Shown: piece by piece, positions 24,259 to 32,848 of the stretch
How the letters are laid out: each line of letters starts with the position of its first letter
Position numbering within the stretch: the stretch's first letter is position 1
DNA from: JAGFIY01 sp964499285
GTDB taxonomy: Bacteria; Bacteroidota; Ignavibacteria; Ignavibacteriales; Melioribacteraceae
Assembly: GCA_964499285.1 (NCBI GenBank)
Contig: CAZCLA010000014.1
Coordinates: 1 to 64,000 of the forward strand
Reading direction: 5' to 3'
Length of the DNA: 64,000 nt
Notes under the pieces: generated by a model
Seen by the model: the letters and a program-made list of their open reading frames with translations, nothing else
Told to the model about the DNA's origin: nothing
Databases searched by the model: none
Position numbers and translations under genes: made by a program

Positions 24259-25508
24259 ATGACAAAAGAGATCAACGCAGCGTAAACTGTTCTTTTTGTG
24301 GTCGATCAGGCAGTGAAGTTACTAGCATGGTCGCCGGGCCCGATGTTTACATCTGCGATATTTGCATAAAAACAAGTGTTGATATATTAAAAAACAATTT
24401 AGCTGCTTTTGATAAAAAATCTTCATCAAAAGATCAGATAACTCCCGAACAGATCAAGAAAAACCTCGACGAATATGTCATCGGACAAGAAACTGCAAAA
24501 AAAGTTCTTTCCGTAGCGGTGTACAATCATTATAAAAGAATCAACAGCACAACTAGCTACTTTGAACTGGACGATGTTGAAATCGAAAAAAGCAACATTC
24601 TATTGATCGGTTCAACCGGTGTGGGCAAAACATTAATTGCTCAGACACTTGCAAGAATTCTCGATGTTCCTTTCGCAATTGCCGATGCGACAACTTTAAC
24701 CGAAGCTGGCTATGTCGGTGATGACGTTGAAACTGTTTTGGTAAGACTTTTACAAGCTGCAGAATATAATGTAGAAAAAGCGCAGCGAGGAATTGTATAC
24801 ATTGACGAAATTGATAAAATTGCCCGCAAAAGTGAAAGCACTTCTATAACACGTGATGTTTCTGGCGAAGGAGTTCAACAAGCCCTTCTTAAAATTCTGG
24901 AAGGCACGGTTGCAGGCGTTCCCCCTCGCGGAGGTAGAAAACATCCTGAACAAAGTTTAATAAATATAAACACGAAGAATATTCTTTTCATAGTTGGAGG
25001 TGCCTTCGATGGTATTGACCCGATAATTGCATCGAGGCTCAATCAAAACACGATGGGATTTGGAGATAAAGAACTTGAAACAAAAAGCTTGGATAAAGAT
25101 GAACTTATTCAGAATATCCTTCCCGAAGATCTGTTGAGATACGGTTTAATTCCTGAATTGATAGGAAGAATTCCAATCATCGCACCGCTTCATTCATTGA
25201 GTGAAGAAGCATTGAAAAATATTCTTCTTAAACCAAAGAACGCAATTATAAAGCAATTCAAAAAATTGTTTTTAATGGAAGGTGTCCAACTGGAATTTGA
25301 GGAACAAGCTCTCGATGAAATTGTTAAAATTGCAATGGAAAGAAAAACAGGAGCAAGAGCATTAAGATCAATTGTCGAAAGTATTCTCTTGGATATAATG
25401 TATGAACTCCCAAATCTTAAAAATATCGATAAATGTCTTATTACAGGCAATACGGTTCGGAAAGGTGAAAAACCGGTCTACGTCAAAACAGATAGAAAAT
25501 CAGCTTAG
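24255..25508 (+). CDS. clpX: ATP-dependent Clp protease ATP-binding subunit ClpX
   Basis: 417 residues, full length. The N-terminal zinc-binding domain (CSFCGRSGSEVTSM...YICDICI, about residues 12-37) confirms ClpX rather than HslU. The AAA+ core has Walker A LIGSTGVGKT (about 117-126), Walker B IVYIDEIDKIAR (about 180), the pore-loop/GEGVQQALLKILEGT region, and sensor 2 GARALRS (about 366). Unfolds substrates for ClpP; clpP and tig are not adjacent, unlike the common tig-clpP-clpX order. Translationally coupled to the TPR gene and followed by a strong terminator. Confidence 0.97.
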   Translation: MNDKRDQRSVNCSFCGRSGSEVTSMVAGPDVYICDICIKTSVDILKNNLAAFDKKSSSKDQITPEQIKKNLDEYVIGQETAKKVLSVAVYNHYKRINSTTSYFELDDVEIEKSNILLIGSTGVGKTLIAQTLARILDVPFAIADATTLTEAGYVGDDVETVLVRLLQAAEYNVEKAQRGIVYIDEIDKIARKSESTSITRDVSGEGVQQALLKILEGTVAGVPPRGGRKHPEQSLININTKNILFIVGGAFDGIDPIIASRLNQNTMGFGDKELETKSLDKDELIQNILPEDLLRYGLIPELIGRIPIIAPLHSLSEEALKNILLKPKNAIIKQFKKLFLMEGVQLEFEEQALDEIVKIAMERKTGARALRSIVESILLDIMYELPNLKNIDKCLITGNTVRKGEKPVYVKTDRKSA

Positions 25509-25530
25509 TTTTTTTATAAATTATATTCAC

Positions 25531-25564
25531 AGCTCAGTATTACAAAATGCTGAGCTATTTTTTT
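25531..25564 (+). terminator. Rho-independent terminator after clpX
   Basis: Perfect stem AGCTCAG/CTGAGCT with a 12-base loop, then A and seven T. It ends the Trm112-oxidase-TPR-clpX run. It overlaps the first codons of a longer frame of the next gene, which argues that the next gene really starts at 25571. Confidence 0.92.
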
Positions 25565-25570
25565 AAAATC

Positions 25571-26821
25571 ATGAAAATAACTTCAATTTATTTCCTGTGT
25601 GTATTATCGCTTACCGCACAAAGTAAAATCTTTATTAATATGGATTCTGCTCAAAGTGATCATCTCAAAGCATATGGGGTTGTATTCAATTCATTAGTGG
25701 ATGGAGGTACAGCTGATTGGCTCCTAAATTACAAAGGCGGTTCATTCGTTATCGATTATTCGGATAAGACAGTTTTGAAATGCAGAGCTGCGGGGGTTTC
25801 GTTCACCCAGATTTCCAGTTCAGATTTGGTTGATATTTACAGCTTTGTGCAATCGGATGAACAAAATATGGAAGTTATCCGTTTGGAAAAAGCTCCCGAA
25901 ATAGCTGTTTATGTTCCACCGGGATTTCAACCATGGGATGATGCAGTAACACTTGCTCTTGAGTATGCAGAAGTGAAATACGAGAAAATTTGGATAGAAG
26001 AAATTTTGCTGGGCGATCTCGAAAAATACGATTGGCTGCATCTTCATCACGAAGATTTTACCGGTCAGTACGGAAAATTTTACAACAGTTTTAGAAACGC
26101 ACCTTGGTACATAGAGCAGCAGCAGCTTTACGAAAATGAAGCAAAGAGATTAGGTTTTTCGAAAGTGTCTCAAATGGAATTAGCAGTTGCGCAATCTATA
26201 AAAGAATATATTGCCGGCGGCGGTTTTTTATTTGCGATGTGTTCAGCAACGGATTCTTACGATATTTCACTTTCAGCTCATAATACCGATATAGCAGAAA
26301 GAATGTATGACGGCGATGCCTCAGATCCCGATGCACAAGAAAAAATTGATTTTTCTAACACTCTTGCATTTGAAAATTTCACACTCGAAATGAATCCTCT
26401 CGTTTATGAGTACAGCAACATCGACATACAGCCAAATGAAATAGGAAATCAAAATAACGATTACTTTACATTGTTTGATTTTTCTGCAAAATACGATCCG
26501 GTTCCGACAATGCTTAATCAAAATCATGTTAATGTCATAAAAGGATTTATGGGTCAGACAACAATGTTCAGAAAAAATTTGATAAAAAAATCAGTATATG
26601 TTCTTGCAGAAAGAGCCGGATCCGATCAAGTTAAATATGTTCATGGTAATTATGGAAGAGGAACATTTACATTTTACGGCGGGCACGATCCCGAAGATTA
26701 TCAACATGCCGTTGGTGATCCGCCTACTGATTTAAGTCTTTACAAAAATTCGCCTGGATACAGATTAATTCTCAACAATATTCTCTTTCCGGCAGCAAAG
26801 AAAAAAAAGCAAAAAACATAA
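25571..26821 (+). CDS. Secreted 'asparagine synthetase B'-like protein of Bacteroidota
   Basis: 416 residues from MKITSIYFLCVLSLTAQ (signal peptide); an upstream in-frame start at 25547 would lie inside the clpX terminator. The sequence MDSAQSDHLKAYGV, DWLLNYKGGSFVIDY, GFQPWDDAVTLALEYAEVKYE and YDWLHLHHEDFTGQYGKFY matches a secreted family that databases often name 'asparagine synthetase B', although it lacks AsnB domains. The pattern is closer to a class I glutamine-amidotransferase-like fold (GGGFLFAMCSATDSYD, HGNYGRGTFTFYGGHDPEDYQH), so the database name is probably wrong. Function unknown. Confidence 0.8.
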   Translation: MKITSIYFLCVLSLTAQSKIFINMDSAQSDHLKAYGVVFNSLVDGGTADWLLNYKGGSFVIDYSDKTVLKCRAAGVSFTQISSSDLVDIYSFVQSDEQNMEVIRLEKAPEIAVYVPPGFQPWDDAVTLALEYAEVKYEKIWIEEILLGDLEKYDWLHLHHEDFTGQYGKFYNSFRNAPWYIEQQQLYENEAKRLGFSKVSQMELAVAQSIKEYIAGGGFLFAMCSATDSYDISLSAHNTDIAERMYDGDASDPDAQEKIDFSNTLAFENFTLEMNPLVYEYSNIDIQPNEIGNQNNDYFTLFDFSAKYDPVPTMLNQNHVNVIKGFMGQTTMFRKNLIKKSVYVLAERAGSDQVKYVHGNYGRGTFTFYGGHDPEDYQHAVGDPPTDLSLYKNSPGYRLILNNILFPAAKKKKQKT

Positions 26822-26862
26822 TACTTGCTGAATCCAAACAACCAAAAAATCATCAAATACTT

Positions 26863-27519
26863 ATGAAAAAAATTAAATTATCCCGAACTCAAGAAGAAAT
26901 TGAAATCGGGAAAGTTATATGCGTAGGCAGAAATTATGCAAAACATGCCGAGGAGTTAGGAAACGTTGTTCCCGAAATTCCGCTACTTTTTCTCAAACCA
27001 GCTTCGGTGATTATTAATACTGGTGAAGATATCACTTATCCACCATATTCAAAAGATATGCATCATGAAGTGGAACTTGTAGTGTTAATTGGAAAGGACT
27101 TAAAAAATGCCGATGACAAAGAGGCTGAAGATGCAATACTCGGTTATGCCGTTGGATTGGATATGACTTTAAGGGATGTTCAATCTGAACTAAAATCAAA
27201 AGGACATCCTTGGACACTCGCTAAAGTTTTTGACGGAGCCGGTGTATTGGGGGAATTCACAACTAAGAACGAATTTAATTACACGGGTGGAGAATCTATA
27301 AAACTATGGATCAACAACGAACTGAAACAAAGCTCTCAATTAAAAAGCATGCTTAACTCACCCGTTAGTTTAATCAAATATATCTCCACGATTATGAAAT
27401 TAGAGTGCGGTGATTTAATCTTTACCGGAACCCCTGAGGGTGTTGGCTCTGTGAACAAAGGAGATAAAATAACAGCAGAAATTGAAAAGTGCAGAAGAAT
27501 TGAAACAGTAGTTAAATAA
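26863..27519 (+). CDS. Fumarylacetoacetate hydrolase (FAH) family protein
   Basis: 218 residues, a single FAH domain: ICVGRNYAKHAEELGN (about residues 19-34), LFLKPASVIINTGEDI, MHHEVELVVLIGKDL (metal ligands HxExE, about 67-81), GYAVGLDMTLRDVQSELKSKGHPWTLAKVFDGA (about 104-136), and LIFTGTPEGVG. Typical of oxaloacetate tautomerase/acylpyruvate hydrolase or 2-keto-4-pentenoate hydratase/isomerase-like enzymes; exact substrate cannot be told. Leads a plus-strand run with the FmdB and rhodanese genes. Confidence 0.92.
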   Translation: MKKIKLSRTQEEIEIGKVICVGRNYAKHAEELGNVVPEIPLLFLKPASVIINTGEDITYPPYSKDMHHEVELVVLIGKDLKNADDKEAEDAILGYAVGLDMTLRDVQSELKSKGHPWTLAKVFDGAGVLGEFTTKNEFNYTGGESIKLWINNELKQSSQLKSMLNSPVSLIKYISTIMKLECGDLIFTGTPEGVGSVNKGDKITAEIEKCRRIETVVK

Positions 27520-27531
27520 GAGGGAGAAACC

Positions 27532-27777
27532 ATGCCGATTTTTGAATATCAATGTTTAAACTGCAAGTCACCTTACGAAATTTTTCACAAATCACATTCA
27601 ATTCAAGAAAAAATTGAATGTCCAAATTGCGGATCTACTGAACATAAAAAGTTAATGTCCTCGTTTGCTTCTTCAATGGGATCTTCGGTCTCAAGTTCAA
27701 GTTGTGCTAGCGGTAATTGTGAAGTTCCTGCATCGAGTTACGGCGGATGTGCAAGCGGCACTTGCGGATTAAACTAA
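27532..27777 (+). CDS. FmdB-family zinc-ribbon protein
   Basis: 81 residues. MPIFEYQCLNCKSPYEIFHKS plus IECPNCGSTEHKKLMSSF is the FmdB/CxxC_CxxC_SSSS regulatory-type ribbon with two CxxC pairs. The C-terminal tail is Ser/Gly/Cys-rich (ASGNCEVPASSYGGCASGTCG) with two further Cys pairs of the form CxxxxC. The stop overlaps the start of the rhodanese lipoprotein by one base. Confidence 0.9.
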   Translation: MPIFEYQCLNCKSPYEIFHKSHSIQEKIECPNCGSTEHKKLMSSFASSMGSSVSSSSCASGNCEVPASSYGGCASGTCGLN

Positions 27778-28184
27778 TGTTTACATTGATTAGAAAATCA
27801 TTTGCATATGCTGCAAGTTTATTTCTTGCAGCTTCTTTAATCTCTTGCTCCGAAACTGTGCCTGAACATAACGAAATGAGTGCAGAAGAATTATTTAATA
27901 GATTGAAGACCGATAGTAGTATCGTTGTTCTCGATATAAGAACTTTGCCCGAACTCTCAGGTGCGTTGCCAAAAATTGAGGGTGCTTTACACATCGAAAC
28001 TTCCGAAGTCGATCGTAGAATAAATGAACTTGACCCATTCAAAAATAAAACGATTGCCGTTATATGCAGATCAGGAAACCGCTCAAGAGCGATCACGAAT
28101 CTATTGACTGATAATGGCTACAACGTAAAAAATGTTACTGATGGTATGATCGGTTATATGAAAGCTAAATCCCCAGAAAAATAA
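27777..28184 (+). CDS. Rhodanese-like domain lipoprotein
   Basis: 135 residues from MFTLIRKSFAYAAS; TAATG coupling with the FmdB gene supports this start over one 30 bases upstream. A signal peptide ends in the lipobox SLISC. The rhodanese domain spans about 35-130: VVLDIRTLPELSGALPKIEGALHI, then the active-site loop ICRSGNRSRAI with catalytic Cys about residue 101, and GYNVKNVTDGMIGYM. Periplasmic sulfurtransferase or sulfur carrier; the substrate is unknown. Confidence 0.9.
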   Translation: MFTLIRKSFAYAASLFLAASLISCSETVPEHNEMSAEELFNRLKTDSSIVVLDIRTLPELSGALPKIEGALHIETSEVDRRINELDPFKNKTIAVICRSGNRSRAITNLLTDNGYNVKNVTDGMIGYMKAKSPEK

Positions 28185-28324
28185 ACTAATTTGATAATTT
28201 CTCTCCAAATTAATGCATTTTCCGCTCTACTATTCTTTAAAAAATAATCTTTTGTTCAAACAACTCTTCATGTTTTAATAGCAATTTAGTATATTCGTGG
28301 GCTTAATTACTTGGAGTATTTTTA

Positions 28325-28489
28325 ATGGCTAAACAACAAACTTTTGCGGATAAAGCAAAAGCGAAGAAGAAAGCATCCAAGGTTGCGATTAAATTTGTAA
28401 AGACTGTCAAATCTGAAAAAGGCAGTTACAAATTTCAAGAAAAATTCGTATACCTGGATGACGTTAATCAAGTTTCTACTTTAAAATAA
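28325..28489 (+). CDS. Small basic protein, DUF4295-like
   Basis: A 54-residue, Lys-rich protein (starts MAKQQTFADKAKAKKK, ends YLDDVNQVSTLK), preceded by an SD-like TTGGAG and followed immediately by its own terminator. The middle VAIKFVKTVKSEKGSYKFQEKFV resembles the DUF4295 family of Bacteroidota, whose gene usually sits next to rpmB/rpmG; here it is alone. A ribosome-associated role is a guess from that usual context. Confidence 0.72.
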   Translation: MAKQQTFADKAKAKKKASKVAIKFVKTVKSEKGSYKFQEKFVYLDDVNQVSTLK

Positions 28490-28510
28490 AGCGGTATATT
28501 GCCGCTTTTT
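28488..28510 (+). terminator. Terminator of the DUF4295-like gene
   Basis: Stem AAAGCGG/CCGCTTT with a seven-base loop (TATATTG) begins within the stop codon and runs into TTTTTCTTTC. Confidence 0.85.
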
Positions 28511-28619
28511 CTTTCTTCATCGTAATATCAGCATTCACATATAATTCGTTTTAAAAAGTTTATTTGTTGTTGGTCTCGTAACTGACTGGGAGAATTCCCA
28601 GAGAAAAGGAGAAGATGCC

Positions 28620-29990
28620 ATGGAACCTAAAAAAATGAAATTTTATGGTCTGCGCGATATCGAAAAAATCCCTCAACTAGAGAAACTTTCTCGCCAACAA
28701 ATTTTTGAATTAAAAACAGTCGCACAAGTTCTTCCGTTCAGAACTAATAACTATGTAGTTGAAGAACTGATTGACTGGGATAATATCCCAAATGATCCGA
28801 TTTACCAATTAACTTTTCTCCAAAAAGATATGCTTGAACCACAGCATTTTAATAAAATTGCAAATGCAATGAATTCGGGCGCAGCAAAAGATGAGATCAG
28901 AAGTACTGCTAACGAGATAAGATATGACCTTAATCCCCACCCCGCCGGACAGATGACGGCAAACATTCCAATCGATGAGGATGAAATAATTCCGGGAGTT
29001 CAACACAAATATCGTGAAACAGCATTAATCTTTCCAAGTGCCGGTCAAACTTGTCATGCTTATTGTACTTTCTGTTTTAGATGGGCTCAGTTTGTTGGTA
29101 TGGATGATCTAAAATTTGCTACTGACGAATCAAAAAGGTTTCAAAATTATATCAAAAAACAGAAGAAGATTACTGATATATTGTTGACAGGTGGAGATCC
29201 GATGGTTATGTCGATCAAAAAACTTGAGGCTTACATTCTTCCTTTTCTTCAACCTGAATTTAATCATATAAGATCAATAAGAATTGGAACAAAATCTTTA
29301 GCTTATTGGCCGTACAGATACGTGACTGATAAAGATGCAGATGATATCTTAAGACTGTTTGAGAAAGTCATAAAATCGGGCAAACATCTTGCAATAATGG
29401 CTCATTTTAATCATTGGGTTGAATTGACAACCCCGATCGTTCATAAGGCAATTAAAAGACTAAGAAATGTCGGTGTCGAAATACGTACACAATCTCCGGT
29501 CATTAAGCATATCAATGATGATAGTTCTGTTTGGAAAAGGATGTGGAAAGATCAAGTTAATTTAGGACTTATTCCATATTACATGTTCGTTGAAAGAAAT
29601 ACCGGGGCAAAACATTACTTCGAAGTTCCTTTAGCTGAATGTCTTGAAATTTATAGAAATGCTTACAAAGAAGTATCGGGATTATCAAGAACTGTTAGAG
29701 GTCCTTCAATGTCTGCAAATCCCGGAAAGGTGTCAATCGAAGGAACAGCTGAAATTAATGGTGAAAAAGTATTTGTGCTTAATTTTCTACAGGGTAGAAA
29801 TCCAGATTGGGTGAAGAGTCCGTTTTTCGCAAAATATGACACTAACGCAGGTTGGTTGACTCAATTAGAACCCGCATTAGGTGATTCTAAATTCTTTTTT
29901 GAAGATGAGCTGCAACAATTAATTGAAGAAAAAACTAGATTGTTTGAGCTGAGAAGAGAATTAAGCTCAACTACCGGAAACGCTGTTTAA
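28620..29990 (+). CDS. KamA-family radical SAM enzyme (divergent lysine 2,3-aminomutase-like)
   Basis: 456 residues, start chosen after AAAAGGAGAAG. Layout as in lysine 2,3-aminomutase: an N-terminal helical part, then the radical SAM triad C145xxxC149xxC152 (TCHAYCTFCFRW), TGGDPMVMS, and a C-terminal region where PLP binds. Against the classical enzyme the PGGGGK motif is reduced to NPGK (Lys370 is the likely PLP lysine), and the two Asp that hold substrate lysine are not evident near TGAKHYFEVP and GPSMSANPGK. It is therefore probably a different aminomutase or a non-lysine substrate enzyme; EpmB-type beta-lysylation seems unlikely at this length. A coupled small gene lies opposite at its 3' end. 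Confidence 0.85.
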   Translation: MEPKKMKFYGLRDIEKIPQLEKLSRQQIFELKTVAQVLPFRTNNYVVEELIDWDNIPNDPIYQLTFLQKDMLEPQHFNKIANAMNSGAAKDEIRSTANEIRYDLNPHPAGQMTANIPIDEDEIIPGVQHKYRETALIFPSAGQTCHAYCTFCFRWAQFVGMDDLKFATDESKRFQNYIKKQKKITDILLTGGDPMVMSIKKLEAYILPFLQPEFNHIRSIRIGTKSLAYWPYRYVTDKDADDILRLFEKVIKSGKHLAIMAHFNHWVELTTPIVHKAIKRLRNVGVEIRTQSPVIKHINDDSSVWKRMWKDQVNLGLIPYYMFVERNTGAKHYFEVPLAECLEIYRNAYKEVSGLSRTVRGPSMSANPGKVSIEGTAEINGEKVFVLNFLQGRNPDWVKSPFFAKYDTNAGWLTQLEPALGDSKFFFEDELQQLIEEKTRLFELRRELSSTTGNAV

Positions 29991-30184
29991 CCCTCTTTTT
30001 TAGGTTCAGCAGGTTTATCGTGTTCTTCAACAAATTTCTTGATTTCATCAAGATAACTTAGAATTGCCTTTGCTTTGCCAAGTCCAAAGCTAAACCTATA
30101 TTTATCGCTGTTGTTGATAAAAATGGTCAAAGTAGGACTTCCCATGTATTCGCCCTTAACGGCTTGTGGTTTTTCTTCCGCCAT
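29987..30184 (-). CDS. Conserved-looking 65-residue protein of unknown function
   Basis: Starts MAEEKPQAVKGEYMG with an excellent GGAGG seven to eight bases upstream, no signal peptide. The core SPTLTIFINNSDKYRFSFGLGKAKAILSYLDEIKKFVEEH looks like a small alpha/beta domain, and the tail is charged (KPAEPKKEG). I do not recognise a family. It is convergent with the KamA-like gene and shares its stop palindrome TTAA. Confidence 0.7.
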   Translation of the reverse strand: MAEEKPQAVKGEYMGSPTLTIFINNSDKYRFSFGLGKAKAILSYLDEIKKFVEEHDKPAEPKKEG

Positions 30185-30271
30185 TTTACCTCCATATTAA
30201 ATTATATAATAAATAATAAGGAGTATATTTTTTACAATCAAGTTAAAAAAGTCCTATTTCACAGGAAAACA

Positions 30272-31204
30272 CTAAATTCTTCTACGAAATCCTTCACCCA
30301 GCACTTCGTGAACATTGTTTATTATTACAAATGCATCGGGATCGATTTCCTTTATTCTTTCCGTTAACGATGTAACTTCTTTTAATGTGACAATTGTAAC
30401 GAGTACTTCTCTTTCTTTATTTTTGTACAAACCTCTTGATTTTATTGCAGTCGCACCTCTAGAATAATCATTCATAATTGCTTTTCCAATTTCTTCATAT
30501 TTCTCCGAAATTATATATGCAGCTCGAGCATAATCAAAACCATCAATTATTACATCAATAATTTTAGCTGAAACAAAAAGAAGAAATACCGCATAAAGTG
30601 TCAACGATAATGCTGGCCTATCTGGAGATAAATCCTTAAGCTCGATAATTAATCCGGCTAGTCCGATAACAATAATATCCACGAACATAATTGCTTGCCC
30701 CGGCTTTATTCCATATTTCTTCTGCATAATGGCAGCAACGATGTCCGAACCGGCCGTAGTTCCCTTAAACTTAAAGATAATTCCTAATCCAAGGCCTAAT
30801 AAAACTGCCCCGATTAGAATCAAAAAAAGAAAATCATTTTGAGAAAGATCTACAATCGTTTGTGAATTCTGAAGTTGGACGTTTCCGAATCCGGGAATAT
30901 CGCCTCGAAAAAAATCAATAAAAAAAGAACTGACGGTAAAACCATAAAAAGTTCTGATTCCGAATCTTTTTCCCAAAACTCTGATGCCCCAAATATATAA
31001 CGGCACATTTATCGCCCAAATCATCATTCCCACCGGGATTGTATTATTTGAAAGATAATGTATTGCCATCGCCAACCCGCTCGCTCCACCTGGCACAACT
31101 TTAGCATCAACTAAAAAGACTCCTATTCCGATTGCCATAAATGCCGCACCAATTGTTATTGCAACATAGTCAATGAACGGTGATTTTAAAATCTTGTTTT
31201 TCAT
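30272..31204 (-). CDS. YitT family membrane protein (DUF161/DUF2179)
   Basis: 310 residues with five or six TM helices in the first 200 residues (AFMAIGIGVFLVDAKVVPGGASGLAMAIHYL, IIVIGLAGLIIELK, AVFLLFVSAKIIDVII) and a C-terminal cytoplasmic DUF2179 domain (about 220-305: AYIISEKYEEIGKAIMNDYSRGATAI, EVLVTIVTLKEVTSLTERIKEIDPDAFVIINNVHEVLGEGF). YitT-type transporters are widespread; the substrate is unsettled. Stands alone. Confidence 0.93.
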   Translation of the reverse strand: MKNKILKSPFIDYVAITIGAAFMAIGIGVFLVDAKVVPGGASGLAMAIHYLSNNTIPVGMMIWAINVPLYIWGIRVLGKRFGIRTFYGFTVSSFFIDFFRGDIPGFGNVQLQNSQTIVDLSQNDFLFLILIGAVLLGLGLGIIFKFKGTTAGSDIVAAIMQKKYGIKPGQAIMFVDIIVIGLAGLIIELKDLSPDRPALSLTLYAVFLLFVSAKIIDVIIDGFDYARAAYIISEKYEEIGKAIMNDYSRGATAIKSRGLYKNKEREVLVTIVTLKEVTSLTERIKEIDPDAFVIINNVHEVLGEGFRRRI

Positions 31205-31378
31205 TAGAATTAATCCAGCAAATTTTTTTAAAAATAAAAATGGAAAGATAAGTAATATATTTATTAAGAGAAATTTATCGCATTAAAGTTGATTTGAAAA
31301 CATTTTTTGGTGTTCAAAATGTGAGAACTTTTTTATATCCTTCAATGTAGAAGATAAAAACACAACCGGGAATTAATC

Positions 31379-32734
31379 ATGAAAAAGATATTTTTATTTG
31401 CAGCAAGTCTGCTCCTGTTACTTATTAATTTATCAGGACAAGAATCACCCAGTAAAGAACTGGCTGTGACTGTTTACAATTCAAACCTTGGTGTAATCAA
31501 GGATACGCGTACCCTTAAACTGACTAAGGGAATTTCAACAATAAGAATTACCAATGTTGCGCAGTTGATTGACCCTACTAGTGTTCATATCAAACTTAAC
31601 GGATCGGTGCTTGAACAAAACTATCAATATGATCTTGTAAGTCTCAGCAAAATCCTCCAAAAATATACGGATAAAGAAATAAGTCTTATAGGCAAAAACA
31701 ATGAATTTATTGAAGGAACACTTCTTTCATCCAGCGGAAATCAGATTGTACTAAGAAAAAAAGACGGTGGATTGGTGATGCTTCCGGGAATTTCAGATTT
31801 CAGAATATCAGTTGATGAACTTCCTGATGGATTAATAACAAAACCGACGCTTATCTGGACTGTAGATGCGGACAATTCAGGAAACAGTGATGTTGAAATC
31901 TCTTACCAAACCGGAGGAATGAGTTGGCACGCAGAGTATGTTGCCGTATTAAATCAAGATGATACTAAAATGGATCTTAATTCTTGGGTCAGCATTGAAA
32001 ACAATTCCGGAGCAACCTACAATAGCGCAAAATTAAAACTAGTTGCCGGGGATGTAAACCGAGTTGTTCAGCCTCCTAAATATAGAGGAGAAGATGTCTT
32101 TTTTGCCGCAGAAAAATCGGCTGCTCAAGATCAATTTAGCGAGAAAGAATTTTTTGAATATCATATCTATAATCTTGAAAGACCCGCTACAATTTCAAAT
32201 AATGAGATTAAACAAATATCACTTTTCGAATCGGAAAATATTTCTGTAAATAAAAAGTATTTATATAGAAGTTTAGGTTATGGTGGAAGCGGTAAAGTTG
32301 CCGTATTCGTTGAGTTTAAAAACGGTGAGGACAATAACTTGGGCGTACCAATGCCCAAAGGTAAGGTTAGAGTTTATAAATCCGATGGTGATGCTGTTGA
32401 ATTTATCGGCGAGGATCTAATAGATCACACTCCAAGAAATGAAGAACTTAAACTAAAAATCGGTGATGCATTCGATGTTCTTGCCGAAGAAATTCAAACT
32501 GAACACAAAAAAATTACTGACAGAGTTTACGAAAACGAATTTAAAATAACTCTTAAGAACAGAAAGAAGACAGATATTAATATCTATGTTGAAAAATATT
32601 TGGGATACAATTGGGAAATTCTCAGCACAAATTATGATTACGAGAAGAAAAAAGTGGATCAGGTTGAATTCAAAGTACCGGTCAAAGCTGATTCGGAAAC
32701 TGAATTGATTTTTAGGATCAGATACACGAACTAA
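31379..32734 (+). CDS. Exported DUF4139 domain protein
   Basis: 451 residues with signal peptide (KKIFLFAASLLLLLINLSGQ). DUF4139 features are VTVYNSNLGVIKDTRTLKLTKG (about 30-51), IDPTSVHIKL, a conserved TWTVDAD-like LIWTVDADNSGNSDVEISYQTGGMSWHAEYVA (about 158-190), WVSIENNSGATY and LKLVAGDVNRV, and the C-terminal IGDAFDVLAE. All-beta periplasmic or surface protein of unknown role. Confidence 0.9.
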   Translation: MKKIFLFAASLLLLLINLSGQESPSKELAVTVYNSNLGVIKDTRTLKLTKGISTIRITNVAQLIDPTSVHIKLNGSVLEQNYQYDLVSLSKILQKYTDKEISLIGKNNEFIEGTLLSSSGNQIVLRKKDGGLVMLPGISDFRISVDELPDGLITKPTLIWTVDADNSGNSDVEISYQTGGMSWHAEYVAVLNQDDTKMDLNSWVSIENNSGATYNSAKLKLVAGDVNRVVQPPKYRGEDVFFAAEKSAAQDQFSEKEFFEYHIYNLERPATISNNEIKQISLFESENISVNKKYLYRSLGYGGSGKVAVFVEFKNGEDNNLGVPMPKGKVRVYKSDGDAVEFIGEDLIDHTPRNEELKLKIGDAFDVLAEEIQTEHKKITDRVYENEFKITLKNRKKTDINIYVEKYLGYNWEILSTNYDYEKKKVDQVEFKVPVKADSETELIFRIRYTN

Positions 32735-32805
32735 AGTATATTTTTAAGAGTTTTTCAAAAAGCAAATAAATTTTGAAATCAATTATGTGAATAATTGAAT
32801 TATAT

Positions 32806-32847
32806 AATAAAAATTGAGGTTATTCTTTTGCTTTTGAGGAAACCTCA
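32806..32847 (-). terminator. Terminator of the TetR gene
   Basis: On the minus strand TGAGGTT and AACCTCA pair across a 19-base loop, followed by ATTTTT. It begins two bases after the TetR stop codon. Confidence 0.6.
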
Positions 32848-32848
32848 T

